Shown one piece after another: positions 1 to 11,045 of a stretch of 21,814 bases of DNA; positions within the stretch are counted from its first letter, which is position 1, and the number at the start of each line of letters is the position of its first letter. The position numbers were made by a program, and so were the translations under genes. The notes beneath the pieces were generated by a model, which saw only the letters and a list, made by a program, of their open reading frames with translations, was not told the origin of the DNA and did no database searches. This DNA is from Phallusia fumigata (taxonomy: Eukaryota; Chordata; Ascidiacea; Phlebobranchia; Ascidiidae), in NCBI GenBank assembly GCA_008931825.1, contig QXVZ01009356.1, positions 1 through 21,814 of the forward strand. Direction: 5' to 3'.

Positions 1-850
1 TGTTAACAAGTAAGTTTATTCGCAAAAAAACCCTCATCAATTTACAACACATGAGCTGTAAATTTCCAAGACTGAATGTCATAATGCTAAATCAGGGTAT
101 ATACCAAATTCAATAGACTCCTTAGGTTGTAGATAAAACACACTTGCAAGACATTGCTTGCAAGTAGCTAATTTTTTAACAGATGTTGAGCCATACGAAG
201 CATCAGTGGTGTTCATGTACATCAATGTGATCGTCAACGGGCTTCAAGGTTTATTTCTGCTCCTCGTCTACTGCGTGTTCGGTAGCGAAGTTCGGGAGGC
301 ACTTGTTCGTTCGTTTCAGAGATTTCAACTCAAACACGGCAATGGAGAACTTCATGCGGATTCTAAAAGCGGCACCAACGTCAAGAGACCAAAAATACCT
401 CTGCAATTCCAACCAGTCCAACAACCAAGATCCAGTGCGCACCCCCAACCTCCAAGCTCCAGTGTGCACCCCCAACAACCAAGATCCAGTGTGCACCCCC
501 ACCCTCCAAGGGCCGGTGTGTACCCCCAAAAACCAAGATCCAGTGTGTACCCCCAACAACCAAGCTCCGGTGTGTGCCCCCAACAACCGAGATCCAGTTT
601 GCACCCCCAACAACCTAGGACTAGTGTTCACTCCCAACAACCAATATCCAGTGTGCGCCCCCAAACTCTAGGGGCCGGTGTGCACCCCCAACAACCAAGG
701 GCCGATGCGCGTCCCCAACAACGAAGAGACAGTGCGACTGCCCCACCACAAGGCCCCAGGGTGCACCCCCAACACCCGACAAGAGTTGCCGGTCCACTGT
801 TATCAGCATTTTTAACACCGCGGCCAAGTAAAGGGACGGATGTTAATTAA
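1..850 (+). CDS. Adhesion-type GPCR copy A, 3' end only (TM7 and cytoplasmic tail)
   Basis: Two exons are visible: 1..9 (end of the TM6 exon, donor AACAA|GTAAG) and 183..850 (acceptor TTTTTTAACAG, stop TAA at 848..850). The phase-1 junction restores T-N-V-E-P-Y-E-A-S, the third extracellular loop. TM7 follows, with the adhesion-GPCR signature NGLQGLFLLLVYCVFG, then a helix-8-like EVREALVRSFQRF. The rest is a cytoplasmic tail of about 180 residues, mostly 9-residue repeats of the type QQPRSSVHP, closing with a segment shared with copy B (RVAGPLLSAFL.PRP). The ATG at 158 is inside the intron and is not the start. The upstream exons are left of the window. By family knowledge this is a plasma-membrane receptor of class B2; its ligand and G protein cannot be told. 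Confidence 0.82.
419..742 (+). repeat. Coding 27-bp minisatellite, copy A tail (about 12 units)
   Basis: Twelve in-frame 27-nt units encode 9-residue repeats near the consensus Q-Q-P-R-[SA]-[SG]-V-H-P. The units are more degenerate than those in copy B (QPPSSSVHP, QKPRSSVYP, QTLGAGVHP and similar). The unit lacks stop codons in all frames, which explains the overlapping open frames on both strands here. Confidence 0.85.
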
Positions 851-3230
851 CAAAAGCAAAAGTGACAACACATGAAACACTTTTCAACTTTTTGCTTTGT
901 AATATTTCCTCATCAATTTGGATTTTTAATTATCTTTTTGTGCACTTTTCAATATCTGCGCTTTTCGCTCTAAGCTTTTTGCTAAATCACCTAAATCTAA
1001 ATAGCGATTCCAGTGAACAGAATGGCGGATATGCGTAACATGTGCTGACGTCAATTCGAGACGACAAGCCGATAGTGGCAGAAGTTATCAGAAACACGCG
1101 GACAAATCTATACATGAAATGATATTTTACATTGTTATTGTGATGTGGTATTTTGTGACGAAGGTAACGACATCGTACAGAAGACGTCGGTATTTATTTT
1201 ATCGCAATTACGCAATCCATACATCAAGCAATTGTTCCAATATTTTGTTGCAAATTATCAGTATTTTCTACTGTTTTGTGCTGCTACCAACTACCACTGT
1301 ATAAAGCCATCTTTACGCACCTGGACATGGGCCTTAACTTCACTAATGTTAATATGTGCCCAGTACTATACTGCTCACGTAACTTTGCATTAAGTTTCAT
1401 CTCGGTACTCTCTAATCGACCATTTATCTTTTAATTTCTGTTAGTAGTTGGCGTAGGACCAGTCAACAGGGGGATACAAGTCCGCCCTGTAACTGTTTGG
1501 CTTCAGCCATTTTATTGATTAATATTTGTGTTCAAATCGCTTTGCAAAGCTTGTGACCCGCTTATCAAGGTTTTGCAAATTGTTGCTTCAATTGTTATAA
1601 ATGTTGCTGTTTGCAAAAGTTGGCGAGACTATTCTTTGATTGTCAACGAATTTCAGAACTTTAGTGAAACCACATTTGTAGTAATACAAAAAAAGTCTGT
1701 TTCTCATAACAAAGCCTGATTCGGAAAACAGCAAGTAATTTTTGCTGAAGAAAGGCTTAACAATATCCACTTTATTTAACTCGGAAAACCCCTCTCTTAT
1801 TGAAAAAGATTTCACATTTCAACATTGCCTTGTTACAAACCTGGAACAAAAGTTAGGGAAATATTCAACCAACACAGAATTCCACAACCCGCCTCAGCTT
1901 CCGAGCTTACAATGGCTCATGCTAGGTGAATGCTTCAAAGAAGGTCAAGGGGTTCTCTTGGAACCATTGACAATCATTGTACATTTTACAATGAACTTGT
2001 TCAAGTGAAACCAAATTTACGTGCACAATGTACACACGGTTAAAGAAGTAAAATGTCGGTCCAGCAACAGAGAAAACAGGGTATTTGTAATCAGCACGCT
2101 CTGTAGCGCCAATGTGGTGAACATTATCACGCACACGTGGTCACTAGGTGACAAACGTAGTCAGCAACAAAAGTAAGAATTTGAAACGACGAAAACGCGA
2201 AAGTCAACGGCACTGTTGGAGTTCAAAGATTTGCCCTGCAATGAAACACAACAATAAGTGCAGAAAGGGTTTATAAAAGCATAATATGAAAATATGATGA
2301 AAATAATTCAGTGCTGGGAATCTGCTATCAGAGTCCAAACTTCAACGATATTTTACATTTGTTATACAAAAGTAGTGTTTGATAGAGTTTTATTTAACCT
2401 GAACTGCGAAAAATCAACCCTCTGCAAAAGTGTATTTTGGGCTTGGGGAACATCACAGGTTGAAAAGATATAAATTAACGAAAAACCTAAAACTCCAATG
2501 GCTCAGGATATAGAAAGTCTGAGAAGACATGTTTATACAAATCCTACAAATGCAACCAGTATAAGTGATTCACGTCCACAAAACTTACCCTTTACTTTTT
2601 ATTTTCCGTGAGGTTTAAACATTGCACGAATATGTTCGACTTTGTGACGTATCAGTTTGTCAAACAACGAAACGAAGGTTAAGGTTTCGAAAACCCAATC
2701 TGAATGAATCTTGCTGATTAATGCAAGTACAATCGTAATTGGCATTTCAAAACACTTTGGAATAACATACTGAGGTTGAATAAAACATAATATTGTGATG
2801 ACATAAGGCTGAAGCCAGAACATGATCAAATTCGGCTGAAAGCTTCAGGAAATGCACGACAGTCAGGTATCAATAAATCTGTTGTTATTCCGGTGCAAGA
2901 CACATCGGAGCACAGAAGCGCTACTGATGACGTTTGCATGTTTTCAAGCTAAAATGCGTTTAGAGAAAAGAGAAATGGAATGTAGCACAGCATCAAAATC
3001 GTATAACACATTCTGTTATGTATTTTAGTGAAGAATATCAAGTAAACACTGAACAGATATGTGCTAATAATTCCTAGCATGAACCGATTCGGGCAGTCTA
3101 TTTACCCTAAGCTGATATTTTTGCAGAAAAAGTGAGTTTATATGACATGGATCTTTGTGTTTCGCCAGCTGTAATCTAAATTGTTGTAAATTTACAAACT
3201 GAAGTTGCCAGGGCGTAAGTTCTTTGCGAA
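851..3230. other. Intergenic region between receptor copies A and B
   Basis: No gene is supported here. The stretch is the diverged homologue of 8660..11404: matching blocks occur at about 1010..1310, 1790..1850, 2090..2165, 2610..2790 and 2861..3030. It should contain the 3' UTR of copy A and the promoter of copy B. The short open frames lack splice-coherent context or conservation at the protein level. Confidence 0.7.
2861..3030 (+). promoter_or_regulatory. Conserved block upstream of copy B (candidate promoter or 5' UTR)
   Basis: This block lies about 200 to 370 bp before the start codon at 3231 and is much better conserved with 11046..11220 than the rest of the intergenic DNA. The core reads CGCTACTGATGACGTTTG and continues through GCATGTTTTCAAGCTAAAATGCGT. 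It holds a TGACGT half-CRE and an ATTTGCAT-like octamer relative (TTTGCATG). No TATA box or transcription start can be assigned. It could equally be a 5' UTR exon. Confidence 0.35.
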
Positions 3231-6200
3231 ATGGGCTTAAATTTTACTAAAGTTCGACTCGTCATCAAGTTGCTGTTCATCTTCATGTTGTTCCATGAAT
3301 CCTACCAACAATATCCAACACAATATTGCGGTAAGTTGCAGATTGCGGCAAGTGTTCTAATCAGGAAGATGCCAGTTGTGTCACTCAGGCTAAGTTGTGT
3401 TCATAACAACATTGCAAGTTCAGTTAATGAAGGGTGAATTAATTTAACGGGATAGTTGATCCTCAGTCGAAAATCATTGGTTTGGAATAAAGTTGCAACT
3501 GTTGATGGCAAGTAAGACTCGTTGGCAGCAAAATAAATAAATGGGATAAAAATGGTATTTTCTTACACAGACAATTTAAAGACTTGGTTTTTATTCACTG
3601 ATGAAGACATGGAAAACAGTAACGTCTGTGTGATAAAATTCTTGTGTGCTTATTCAGATACACTCTCAGTTTTCTTGGTACTAAGCAATTTTACTTTTCC
3701 AGTTTATAAATAGTAAATAAGAGTCTTAAATATGTCGAGACATGCGACGCTGCAGATATAGCAATGTTTGTTGTTTTAACTTTCCAGATCTTGGTCCCCG
3801 GGATTGCACAGTATTCCTCTGCCGGTTTCATTCCACAGTCAACAGCACATGTGGTAAGTAAGGCTCAGTCCACAACTTTTAGCGCGGAAGAGATCCCAGA
3901 AGCTGTTCAGCTTTACATAGATCTGAATTCGGTTTTGTCAATTCGATGTTAATTGTCGGTGAGCAAAATCTTAACCGAATTCACAATGGATTCCGGGTAA
4001 AGTTTGTACTTGTGCGCTCACATTTCCACGATCTGGGACCAAAACTTAAAGCACAAAAATCAGTAACCGTGAATCATCTATTAGACACGTGTTAGCACGT
4101 GGAGCCTTATTCTCGGGTTGTATCGGAATCAGATTCTACGTTAAGACGGCAATGGGCAAAGAACACTTCGCTGGTGTAATTATACAGACAAATAAACTAT
4201 TTTAGTGTTCGCACCATATCAAGCACATCTGCCGGTTGTCAATGGGAGTGGTGGAGCGTGTAAGTAGAAAAACTTGTTTGTGTTGTTCAGTTTCGCGTAC
4301 ATTGTCGTACGAATAACATTTTGCGGTCGTTACAGGGTTAGATAAAGCGAATATAGATCGTCTTAACATCTCTGGTAAGTAATGCTTATTACGTCATATG
4401 TTACAACGATAATGATTCATTGACTTAAGTTTATCTAAAGCAAAAGTTTGTTTAACGCAGAATCCAGCTGTTCCGGAGCGAATTGTTGCATGAGAGAAAT
4501 CAAATCTACTCCACAAGAAGTCGAAGTGAAACTCCAGTTCATCGAATCTTTTTCACCACCAAGCTTGGGTAAGAATAAACCAGTGTTGACGCGGTAACAG
4601 GGAAATTTAAGCAGCAAACTATCGGGCATTAGTTTCTTTAAAATATGTTTTCCTGCAAAAATGCTGAAAATTCATTGAGCTCCCTTTTATAAGCATAAGT
4701 TATTGGGTTGTTGTTGTTTTTTAAAACTGGGTTTTATTTGGTGCATTGGACTAAATTATAAGAATTGGAGCGAGGCTGTTGAAAATGTTAAAACGAAGTC
4801 AAGCAAGGTTTTTGCAACAACCACTGGACAGTGTGTTTCTATACCTACTACATGTGATGTAGAAATCGTAGTGAAACAGCTAGCTATAGTTTTAAAGTTA
4901 AAAGCAATTGTAAACCAATCCATTTGTTATACAGGAAGAAATAAATATACATTACAGTTTACAATATAAGAATAACCTAACTTATACAAATTCTAGCCGT
5001 GTATGTATGTTTATATGTTTCACAGTTCCACCAGACATCACAATTTTCATCAAACACTATGAAGCATGTAAGTTAGTGTGATAAATTACCAGATAGTAAA
5101 CTACGTTTTGTAAATATTTTAAACCAACTGATAATATATCTAGGTTTTCCTGGAGTTTCTCAGCACCAACTTCCAGCCTACCTAAATTCAGGACCGACAG
5201 AATGTCTCAACATTTCTCACTATTGCAGTAAGAATAAAAATTGATAACAAATTAAAGTATTACCTTTACAATAATAAAACACAATAGAATCATAGAAGCA
5301 GTGAAAATTTAAAAACTAATACGAAAATCATTCGTTTTGTCAATCTCTACCTAAATCACACTTAACCTTACAAAGGGATCGGCCTCTGCATTTGTTTCCA
5401 TAGTTTATTTAAACACATTTTTTCATCTAATTTATGTTTTTTTCCGAATCCAAAACGCAAAGTCACGATTCGGTTTATATGTTTCTTGGCTTTTTTGTGT
5501 GTGTTCGGTTTTGGGCCGAATCACAACAAAACATTTTAAAGATGATGGCGCATTTTAAAGATATACCGGTAGTGTATAAAATGTGTAAATTTGAAAGAGT
5601 TGAGATTGTTTTAAAGGCCAGCGCACATCGCATATTTTTGAGTCCCCCCGTCATAATAGTTATGACTTTTCGATCGCGTAGCTGGTGCTGTTCCCGTTAT
5701 GGTGGAAGCTTTTGCTATGGCTCATTTTAAAGATATACCGGTAGTGTATGTGTAAATTTAAAAACGTTTAGCAATGGCTCATTTTAAAGATACGCACATA
5801 GAGTGTAACATATGTAAATCTAAAAAAGTACAAATGAGTTTAAGGGCCAGCGCACATTGAATATCTTTTAGGTCGGTTTTTAATATCGGTTATGAATTTT
5901 CGATTGCCTAGTTGGTACTGCTAGCGTTATGATAGAACCTTCTGCAATGGCTTATTTTAAAGATATACCCGCAGAGTATAACATGTGTAAATTTGGAAGC
6001 GCTGTAATGATTTTAAGGGCCAACGCACATTGAATACTTTTGAGTGAATATGTCATAATTGTTATGAATATTACGATATGTTCCCGGTTTGCAAGGACGT
6101 CGTGTTTAGGCTTATTTTAAAGCTTGTGGAGAACATTCTGTTAAAGTTTGATGGAGTACAAATGAAGCCATGATGTTCATATCGTTGAATATTAATTTGA

Positions 6201-8659
6201 AATATGCGTATTAATTATTAAAAAAAATAATTTTTCAAAAAAGTTTGTGCGCTGAAATGTCTGAATTACCTAAAATATTATGTCAAAATTTCGAAACCGT
6301 ATCGTTTTTAGTTTTCGCGCAATCGCAATGTGCGCCAGTTTCACTCTGGTAAAATATTCGGCCGAAACCAAATATTCGGTAAAATCGCTGATTCGGTGGA
6401 ACCGAAGCTTCGCCACAGACCTCGGTATCCCATACAGTGGTGGCTCGTGACTTGAGAGTCGGTGGGGGACGAACAAAGCGAACCTTACTGCTGGGGGGCG
6501 CTGTAAGCCCTTGTTAACGAAAAACTTATTGTCTACTGTTGCAAAAATAACATGTATAGCAGACGACACAGTATCAACTGGAAAAATCCGGCTTGGCGGT
6601 ACAAATAAAAACTGAGACACCACTCCCACCCCTTCCCTTGATGCCCTGAATACGCGCCTATTTTGCTTAATTAGTGGTTAATTCTGCTCTGAACGCAACA
6701 AACGTAAAATTTTTTTGGTACAACTTTATTCAAAAGATCCATTAAAATCATGACATTGCTTTTATAACGTTGACTTTGAAATCAAGTCTGTCAGCATTGT
6801 TTTTAAAAATAGTTTAAAAGTTCTTCTTTCAAAAATCATGTTATTAAAATGATAAAAAGAAATAAAGCTTTTTAAAATCAACACTTTCATAATACGCCCA
6901 CTTTTTATGGCAAGCCAATCAAAGTTGAGTATTGTGCAACTTGGTCCTTATCATGACTACAACTGCGTAATGTGAACAATAGTGCTTTGTAACTTTTAAA
7001 CTGCAACATGATGAACATATAGATTTTAATTTTATAAACCAGCTATTAGCTGAGTGCAACATTTATTAATAATGCCGCCATTTGTAGACACAACAATCAA
7101 AACCACTCAGGCAGAAACAACAACAAGCACGACTCTTCAACCAACCACAACAACAAATCCATCAGAGCTTTCAACTTTGGTTACAACAAATCCATCTATA
7201 TCTCTGGTTACAACAAATTCATCTATATCTCAGAAAACAAGTGAGAAAAGTTATACACCAACTCATATTATGAGAGTTTGAACTCCAAAATTTTGAAGTC
7301 CAGCCAATGCTCTCTTGTCCACCAACTTCTGTAACTTTAGATTTCAAACAGTGTGTATTTTTTACCATTAATGTATGGTGCTCGTATAATTTAACACAAA
7401 AGTTTTTATACAGCCACACCTCAGTTGTCGATACGGGAAGTGTTCGACATTCGTAAGCAGATCCAGATCAAGAATCTCACAACACCACAAAGCGGCGAAC
7501 TACAGGATATATCATTCAGTGATGTAACTGTTGATCCAAGTTCAGTTACTGNGCCATCGCGCTTCCAACAAATCGCTACATCGACACCAAACCACCAACC
7601 TACAACCAGTACTACAAGTGCTGGGTGGGAACACAGTATGGCACACACCAAGCTGCTGTCATTATACCTATGGCTGTCATCTACATTGTAAACGTCATAA
7701 TAGCCGTCAGGGTCATCTGGTTCATCCACAAACTCCGAGCTGGTCCTGAGAACACCGGGGGAGGGGAGAGGGACGATGCAGAAGATGTTGCTGCGTCGCT
7801 TAAAGTCTTCATTAAACTCATCCCGTGTCTGGGAGTTGGTCTGGTTTTCGGGATCTTAACAAGTAAGTTTATTCGCAACAAAACCCTTACCAATTCACAA
7901 TTTACTAGTTTCGGCACTTCTGTTTTTAAACGGCCATTTTGGTATCCGAGTCTTGTCATTTTACGGAGTTCGGATACACAGCTTGGCAATTTTGTTCCAG
8001 ACGTTAAGCCATACGAAGCATCAGTGGTGTTCATGTACATCAATGTGATCGTCAACGGGCTCCAAGGTTTATTTCTGCTCCTCGTCTACTGCGTGTTCGG
8101 TACCGAAGTTCGGGAGGCGCTTGTTCGTTCGTTTCAAAGATTTCAACTCAAACACGGCAATGGAGAACTTCATTCTGGTTCTAAAAGCGGCACCAACGTC
8201 AAGAGACCCAAAATACCTCTGCACTCTCAACCAGTCGGCGACACAGCAATGTCAAGCCTATCTTCGCAAACCGAACCTTCAGATCCAGGTCCAAAGCCAT
8301 CGCAGTCAAAACAAACAGCCGCAAATGTACTGCACCAACAACCAAGGGCCGGCGTGCACTCCCAACAACCAAGGGCTGGTGTGCACTCCCAACAACCAAG
8401 GGCCGGTGTGCACCCCCAACAACAAAGGGCCGGTGTGCACTCCCAACAACCAAGGGACGGTGCGCACTCCCGACAACCAAGGGCCGGTGTGCACTCCCAA
8501 CAACCAAGGGCCGGTGCGCACCCCCAACAACCAAGGGGCAGTTCGACCCCCCGCCCACAAGGGCTTCCCTCGCACCCCCACCACCCGGCAAGAGTTGCCG
8601 GTCCACTGCTGTCTGCATTTTTAAAACCGCGGCCAACAAAACAGGAGGATGGCAATTAA
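3231..8659 (+). CDS. Adhesion-type GPCR copy B (middle missing at a single N)
   Basis: Exons by splice sites and paralogue match: 3231..3330, 3788..3853, 4206..4259, 4336..4374, 4461..4568, 5026..5067, 5144..5227, 7088..7240, 7414..7551 (cut by N), 7553..7862, 8001..8659. Exon 1 is a signal peptide (VRLVIKLLFIFMLF) from ATG 3231. Exons 2 to 7 form a Cys-containing ectodomain (DCTVFLCRF, SGANCCMREI, TECLNISHYC). Exon 8 is Thr-rich and mucin-like. Exon 9 carries IQIKNLTTPQSGELQDISF. After the N come EL2 with YYKCWVG, TM5, ICL3, TM6 (KVFIKLIPCLGVGLVFGIL), then TM7 with NGLQGLF and a tail with eight 9-residue repeats. The GPS and TM1 to TM3 are absent, and the reading frame changes across the N, so sequence is missing. 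The introns before the N are all phase 1. TM6 lacks the usual Trp. The protein is a surface receptor by family; the ligand is unknown. Confidence 0.8.
5533..6125 (+). repeat. Tandem array of about 172-bp units inside intron 7
   Basis: Units begin with ATGGC[GT]CATTTTAAAGAT or a close variant at 5545, 5717, 5774 and 5947, with a further partial start near 6110. Full units also share TTTAAGGGCCA.CGCACAT and a GTTATGA.TTTTCGAT segment, then a GGTACTGC/GGTGCTGT segment. The second unit is cut to about 57 bp. Units are diverged by substitutions and small indels, so the array is not recent. Confidence 0.75.
6434..6660. mobile_element. Possible remnant of a hAT-like DNA transposon
   Basis: The word CAGTGGTGGCTCGTGACT at 6434 resembles the start of terminal inverted repeats of hAT-like elements as I remember them. 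I do not find the matching inverted end or a target-site duplication nearby, so this would be a truncated piece at best. The 119-codon minus-strand open frame over it is not recognisable as transposase. Confidence 0.2.
7552..7552. other. Single N hiding missing sequence in copy B
   Basis: Left of the N is the ectodomain exon 9 ending in DPSSVT, read from codons beginning at 7416. Right of it is TM4/EL2 sequence (AIALPTNRYIDT) in a different frame. In copy C exon 9 goes on for another 140 nt after the same point. The lost interval should contain the rest of exon 9, any GAIN/GPS region, TM1 to TM3 and introns. Confidence 0.85.
8336..8551 (+). repeat. Coding 27-bp minisatellite, copy B tail (8 units)
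   Basis: Eight in-frame 27-nt units encode QQPRAGVH[SP] with few changes (QQQRAGVHS, QQPRDGAHS, RQPRAGVHS, QQPRGSSTP). Units are more alike than in copy A, which suggests recent homogenisation or expansion. Upstream lies a Ser/Thr/Gln-rich spacer (from about 8236) that copy A lacks. Confidence 0.87.
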
Positions 8660-9499
8660 CGAGCAAAAGACATGAAACACTTTTCAATTTTTTGCATTGT
8701 ATAGTTTACTTGTTTGGATTTTTAGATTTTCTTTTGTGTACCTTTCAATATCTGCGTTTTTCGCTCAAGTTTTTGTTAATCATTTTGATCTGGTGAAAAT
8801 GTAAACATTTTTGGCATCATTCACTGCCAGAACAGCGTAACAATTTCACAAACACATCTACGCACACGTCAACATTTATGTATATAGAGTCCAAATCGCG
8901 ATTCCAGCGAACAGAATGGCGGATGTGCGTAACATGGGCTGGTGTCAATTTGAGACGACAAGCAAATTGTGGCAGAAGTTATCAGAAACACGCGGACAAA
9001 TCGATACATGAAATGATATTTTACATTGTTATTGTGATGTGGTATTTTGTGACGAAGATAACGACATTGTATAGAAGACGTCGGTATTTATTTCATCGCA
9101 TTTGCGCAATCCACACATCATGCAATTGTTCCCATATTTTGTTGCAAATTATCAGTATTTTCTACTGTTTTGTGCTGCTACCAACTACCACTGTATAGAG
9201 CCATCATAACCCACGAGCCTAAAGGTCTCTTACCCAAAGGCGCAACATGAGCGTAGGGTCTCAAAGCCACAGCTCTCGTAACTTTGCATTGTTTCTGTTC
9301 TCACCGCATCTTACCTTTGTCTCACGCTTTTTGACAACGGTTTGAAATTTTATCCAGTGTTAACATTTTTATTTCTGTGAGTAGTTGTAGTAAACCACAG
9401 CGATGCTATTTCTGGTATTCTTTAATGTCTGCGTTTTAAATCGTTGTGTAAAGCTTAAGACGCGCTAAGTCGGTTTTTGCACTTTGTTGTTTGAATTCT

Positions 9500-9505
9500 A
9501 ATAAA
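9500..9505 (+). terminator. Candidate polyadenylation signal for copy B
   Basis: AATAAA lies about 840 bp after the stop codon of copy B, in a block also conserved after copy A, where the corresponding word is TATAAA (about 1596). No closer canonical hexamer was noticed. The long implied 3' UTR keeps this tentative. Confidence 0.3.
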
Positions 9506-11045
9506 TATTATTTAGTGCAAAATTTGATGAGACTATATCGACCGAGGCTGGTCAACCTAAAGTAAGGAAAAGGATTTGTAATCGGAAATCTGAACTTTGC
9601 TGGTCTTGGTTGGTTTTGAAAACGTTGGCAATGAGGCAAACAAACTTGCAGAAATAACACGCCTGGATCAATTTCGAAAAATAGCATTACCACAACAGTA
9701 TTTGATTATGCTTTCGCCATAAAGGGCTTAAAAACGTCCAAGGTTTCTTAACTTAGACAAACGGTAACTGATTAAGATTTCACATTTCAACATTGCCTTG
9801 CTACAATTCTGGGACAGTTTGGAAAATATTCAAAAAAAAAATTCCACAACCCGTCTCCGATTCGAAGCTTAGCTCATGTTAGTTCATTGCTTCAAACTGG
9901 ATCAAATTAAATGAGTTGAGTTAAGTTGAGTTTATTTGAGATCGTGTATACAAGTAGTTAATACTTCTCCATTATTCGAGTCCACCTAACTTAAGCGCAC
10001 ATGTACATTGGGATGGAAACATGACACATACTTGAACAGTAGTTTACACAAGACATGTATCATGTACTGATAATGACAACAGCGAATGTAGGAACGATTG
10101 CAACACTGAGTATTCACTATGTACAAGTTTCCTGGCAGTAGATTCCAATTAAGCTACACGGGAATAATGATGTGTACCGGTTCAGCAACTGAGTAACCGG
10201 AATATTTATATGTCAGTATGCTCTGGGGCGCCACCATGGTAAACAACATTACGCACACCTCGACACTAGGTGGCAAACGCGGTCAGCAACTAAAGATATA
10301 AGTGGTGGCAGGCAGGTAAAAACTTGGAACGTCCAAATCGGGTAAGTCAACGGAAAACTAAAAATCTTTTCTTAGATCAGAAAGTCAATTCGCATAAAAT
10401 GAAGGGGTTCAAAAAATTTTTAAAAAAACATTATAATTGTGTTGACAATAAGGTTAGGATACAACTTCTAAGGTTTTGTCGTTCGCAAGTTCATGTTAGC
10501 AGTGCAGGTTTAAGATAGTCCACAAAACTTGTCATTTACTTTCTGCGTTCCCTGATTGTTAAACATGTCATAGATGTGTTCGGCTTGGTGGCGTATTAGT
10601 TGGTCATACAACGAAACGACTCCGATAGTTTCGAAAACCGAATTTGACTGAATCTTGCTGATTGACGTTCGCACGTTGCAAATGCATTAGTACTTGGCAT
10701 TTCAATACAATTTGAAACAGCAAACTGGGGTTGAACAATACCTAATATTAGTCGTCCAGTAGTAAAGTTCGGTTTTGGATAAGTTTGATTATAAAGTTCG
10801 GGTCGAAACCGAAAATTGGCAATTCCGGTTGAAATTCGGTGTGGGTACTTGTGCCACCAAACGAAAGTAACTTAAATACAAAAACGACCAAAATTAGTTT
10901 GTATTACTTCTATTAAATTGTTATTGTGTGAAAACCAATGTGTTTGTGCAAGTGTAAGAAAAATCCGGCACCTTTTAAACGGTGGAAACACAAAAATTTC
11001 CCCGCCAAATTATTTTTAACAGTTAAACGTAGAGGAAAATTACCA

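Larger units (their letters stand above)
5228..7087 (+). other. Expanded intron 7 of copy B
   Basis: This intron is 1,860 bp against 455 bp in copy C. The last 60 bp or so (AGCTATTAGCTG onward) match copy C; the interior does not. It holds a tandem repeat array (5533..6125), an AT-rich run and a possible DNA-transposon end near 6434. GGTTTCGG/CCGAAACC-type words recur at about 5505 and 6357, and again near 10755 to 10840. No convincing exon is seen. Confidence 0.7.

Noticed and set aside
158..182. ATG at 158 as the start of a 230-residue protein
   Set aside because: It lies in the intron before the TM7 exon. The acceptor at 181..182 and the paralogues show that the exon begins at 183.
251..827. 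Minus-strand repeat proteins of the WLLGVHTGS type (also 8199..8687)
   Set aside because: They are antisense shadows of the stop-free 27-bp minisatellite.
1119..1304. Open frame of 61 codons with a close match at 9013..9198 after copy B
   Set aside because: Both come from duplicated 3' flanking DNA. By eye most base changes between them alter the residue and few are silent, so no protein-level constraint is visible.
6270..6629. 119-codon minus-strand open frame in intron 7 of copy B
   Set aside because: No recognisable domain. It overlaps repeat-like DNA and has no supporting splice structure.
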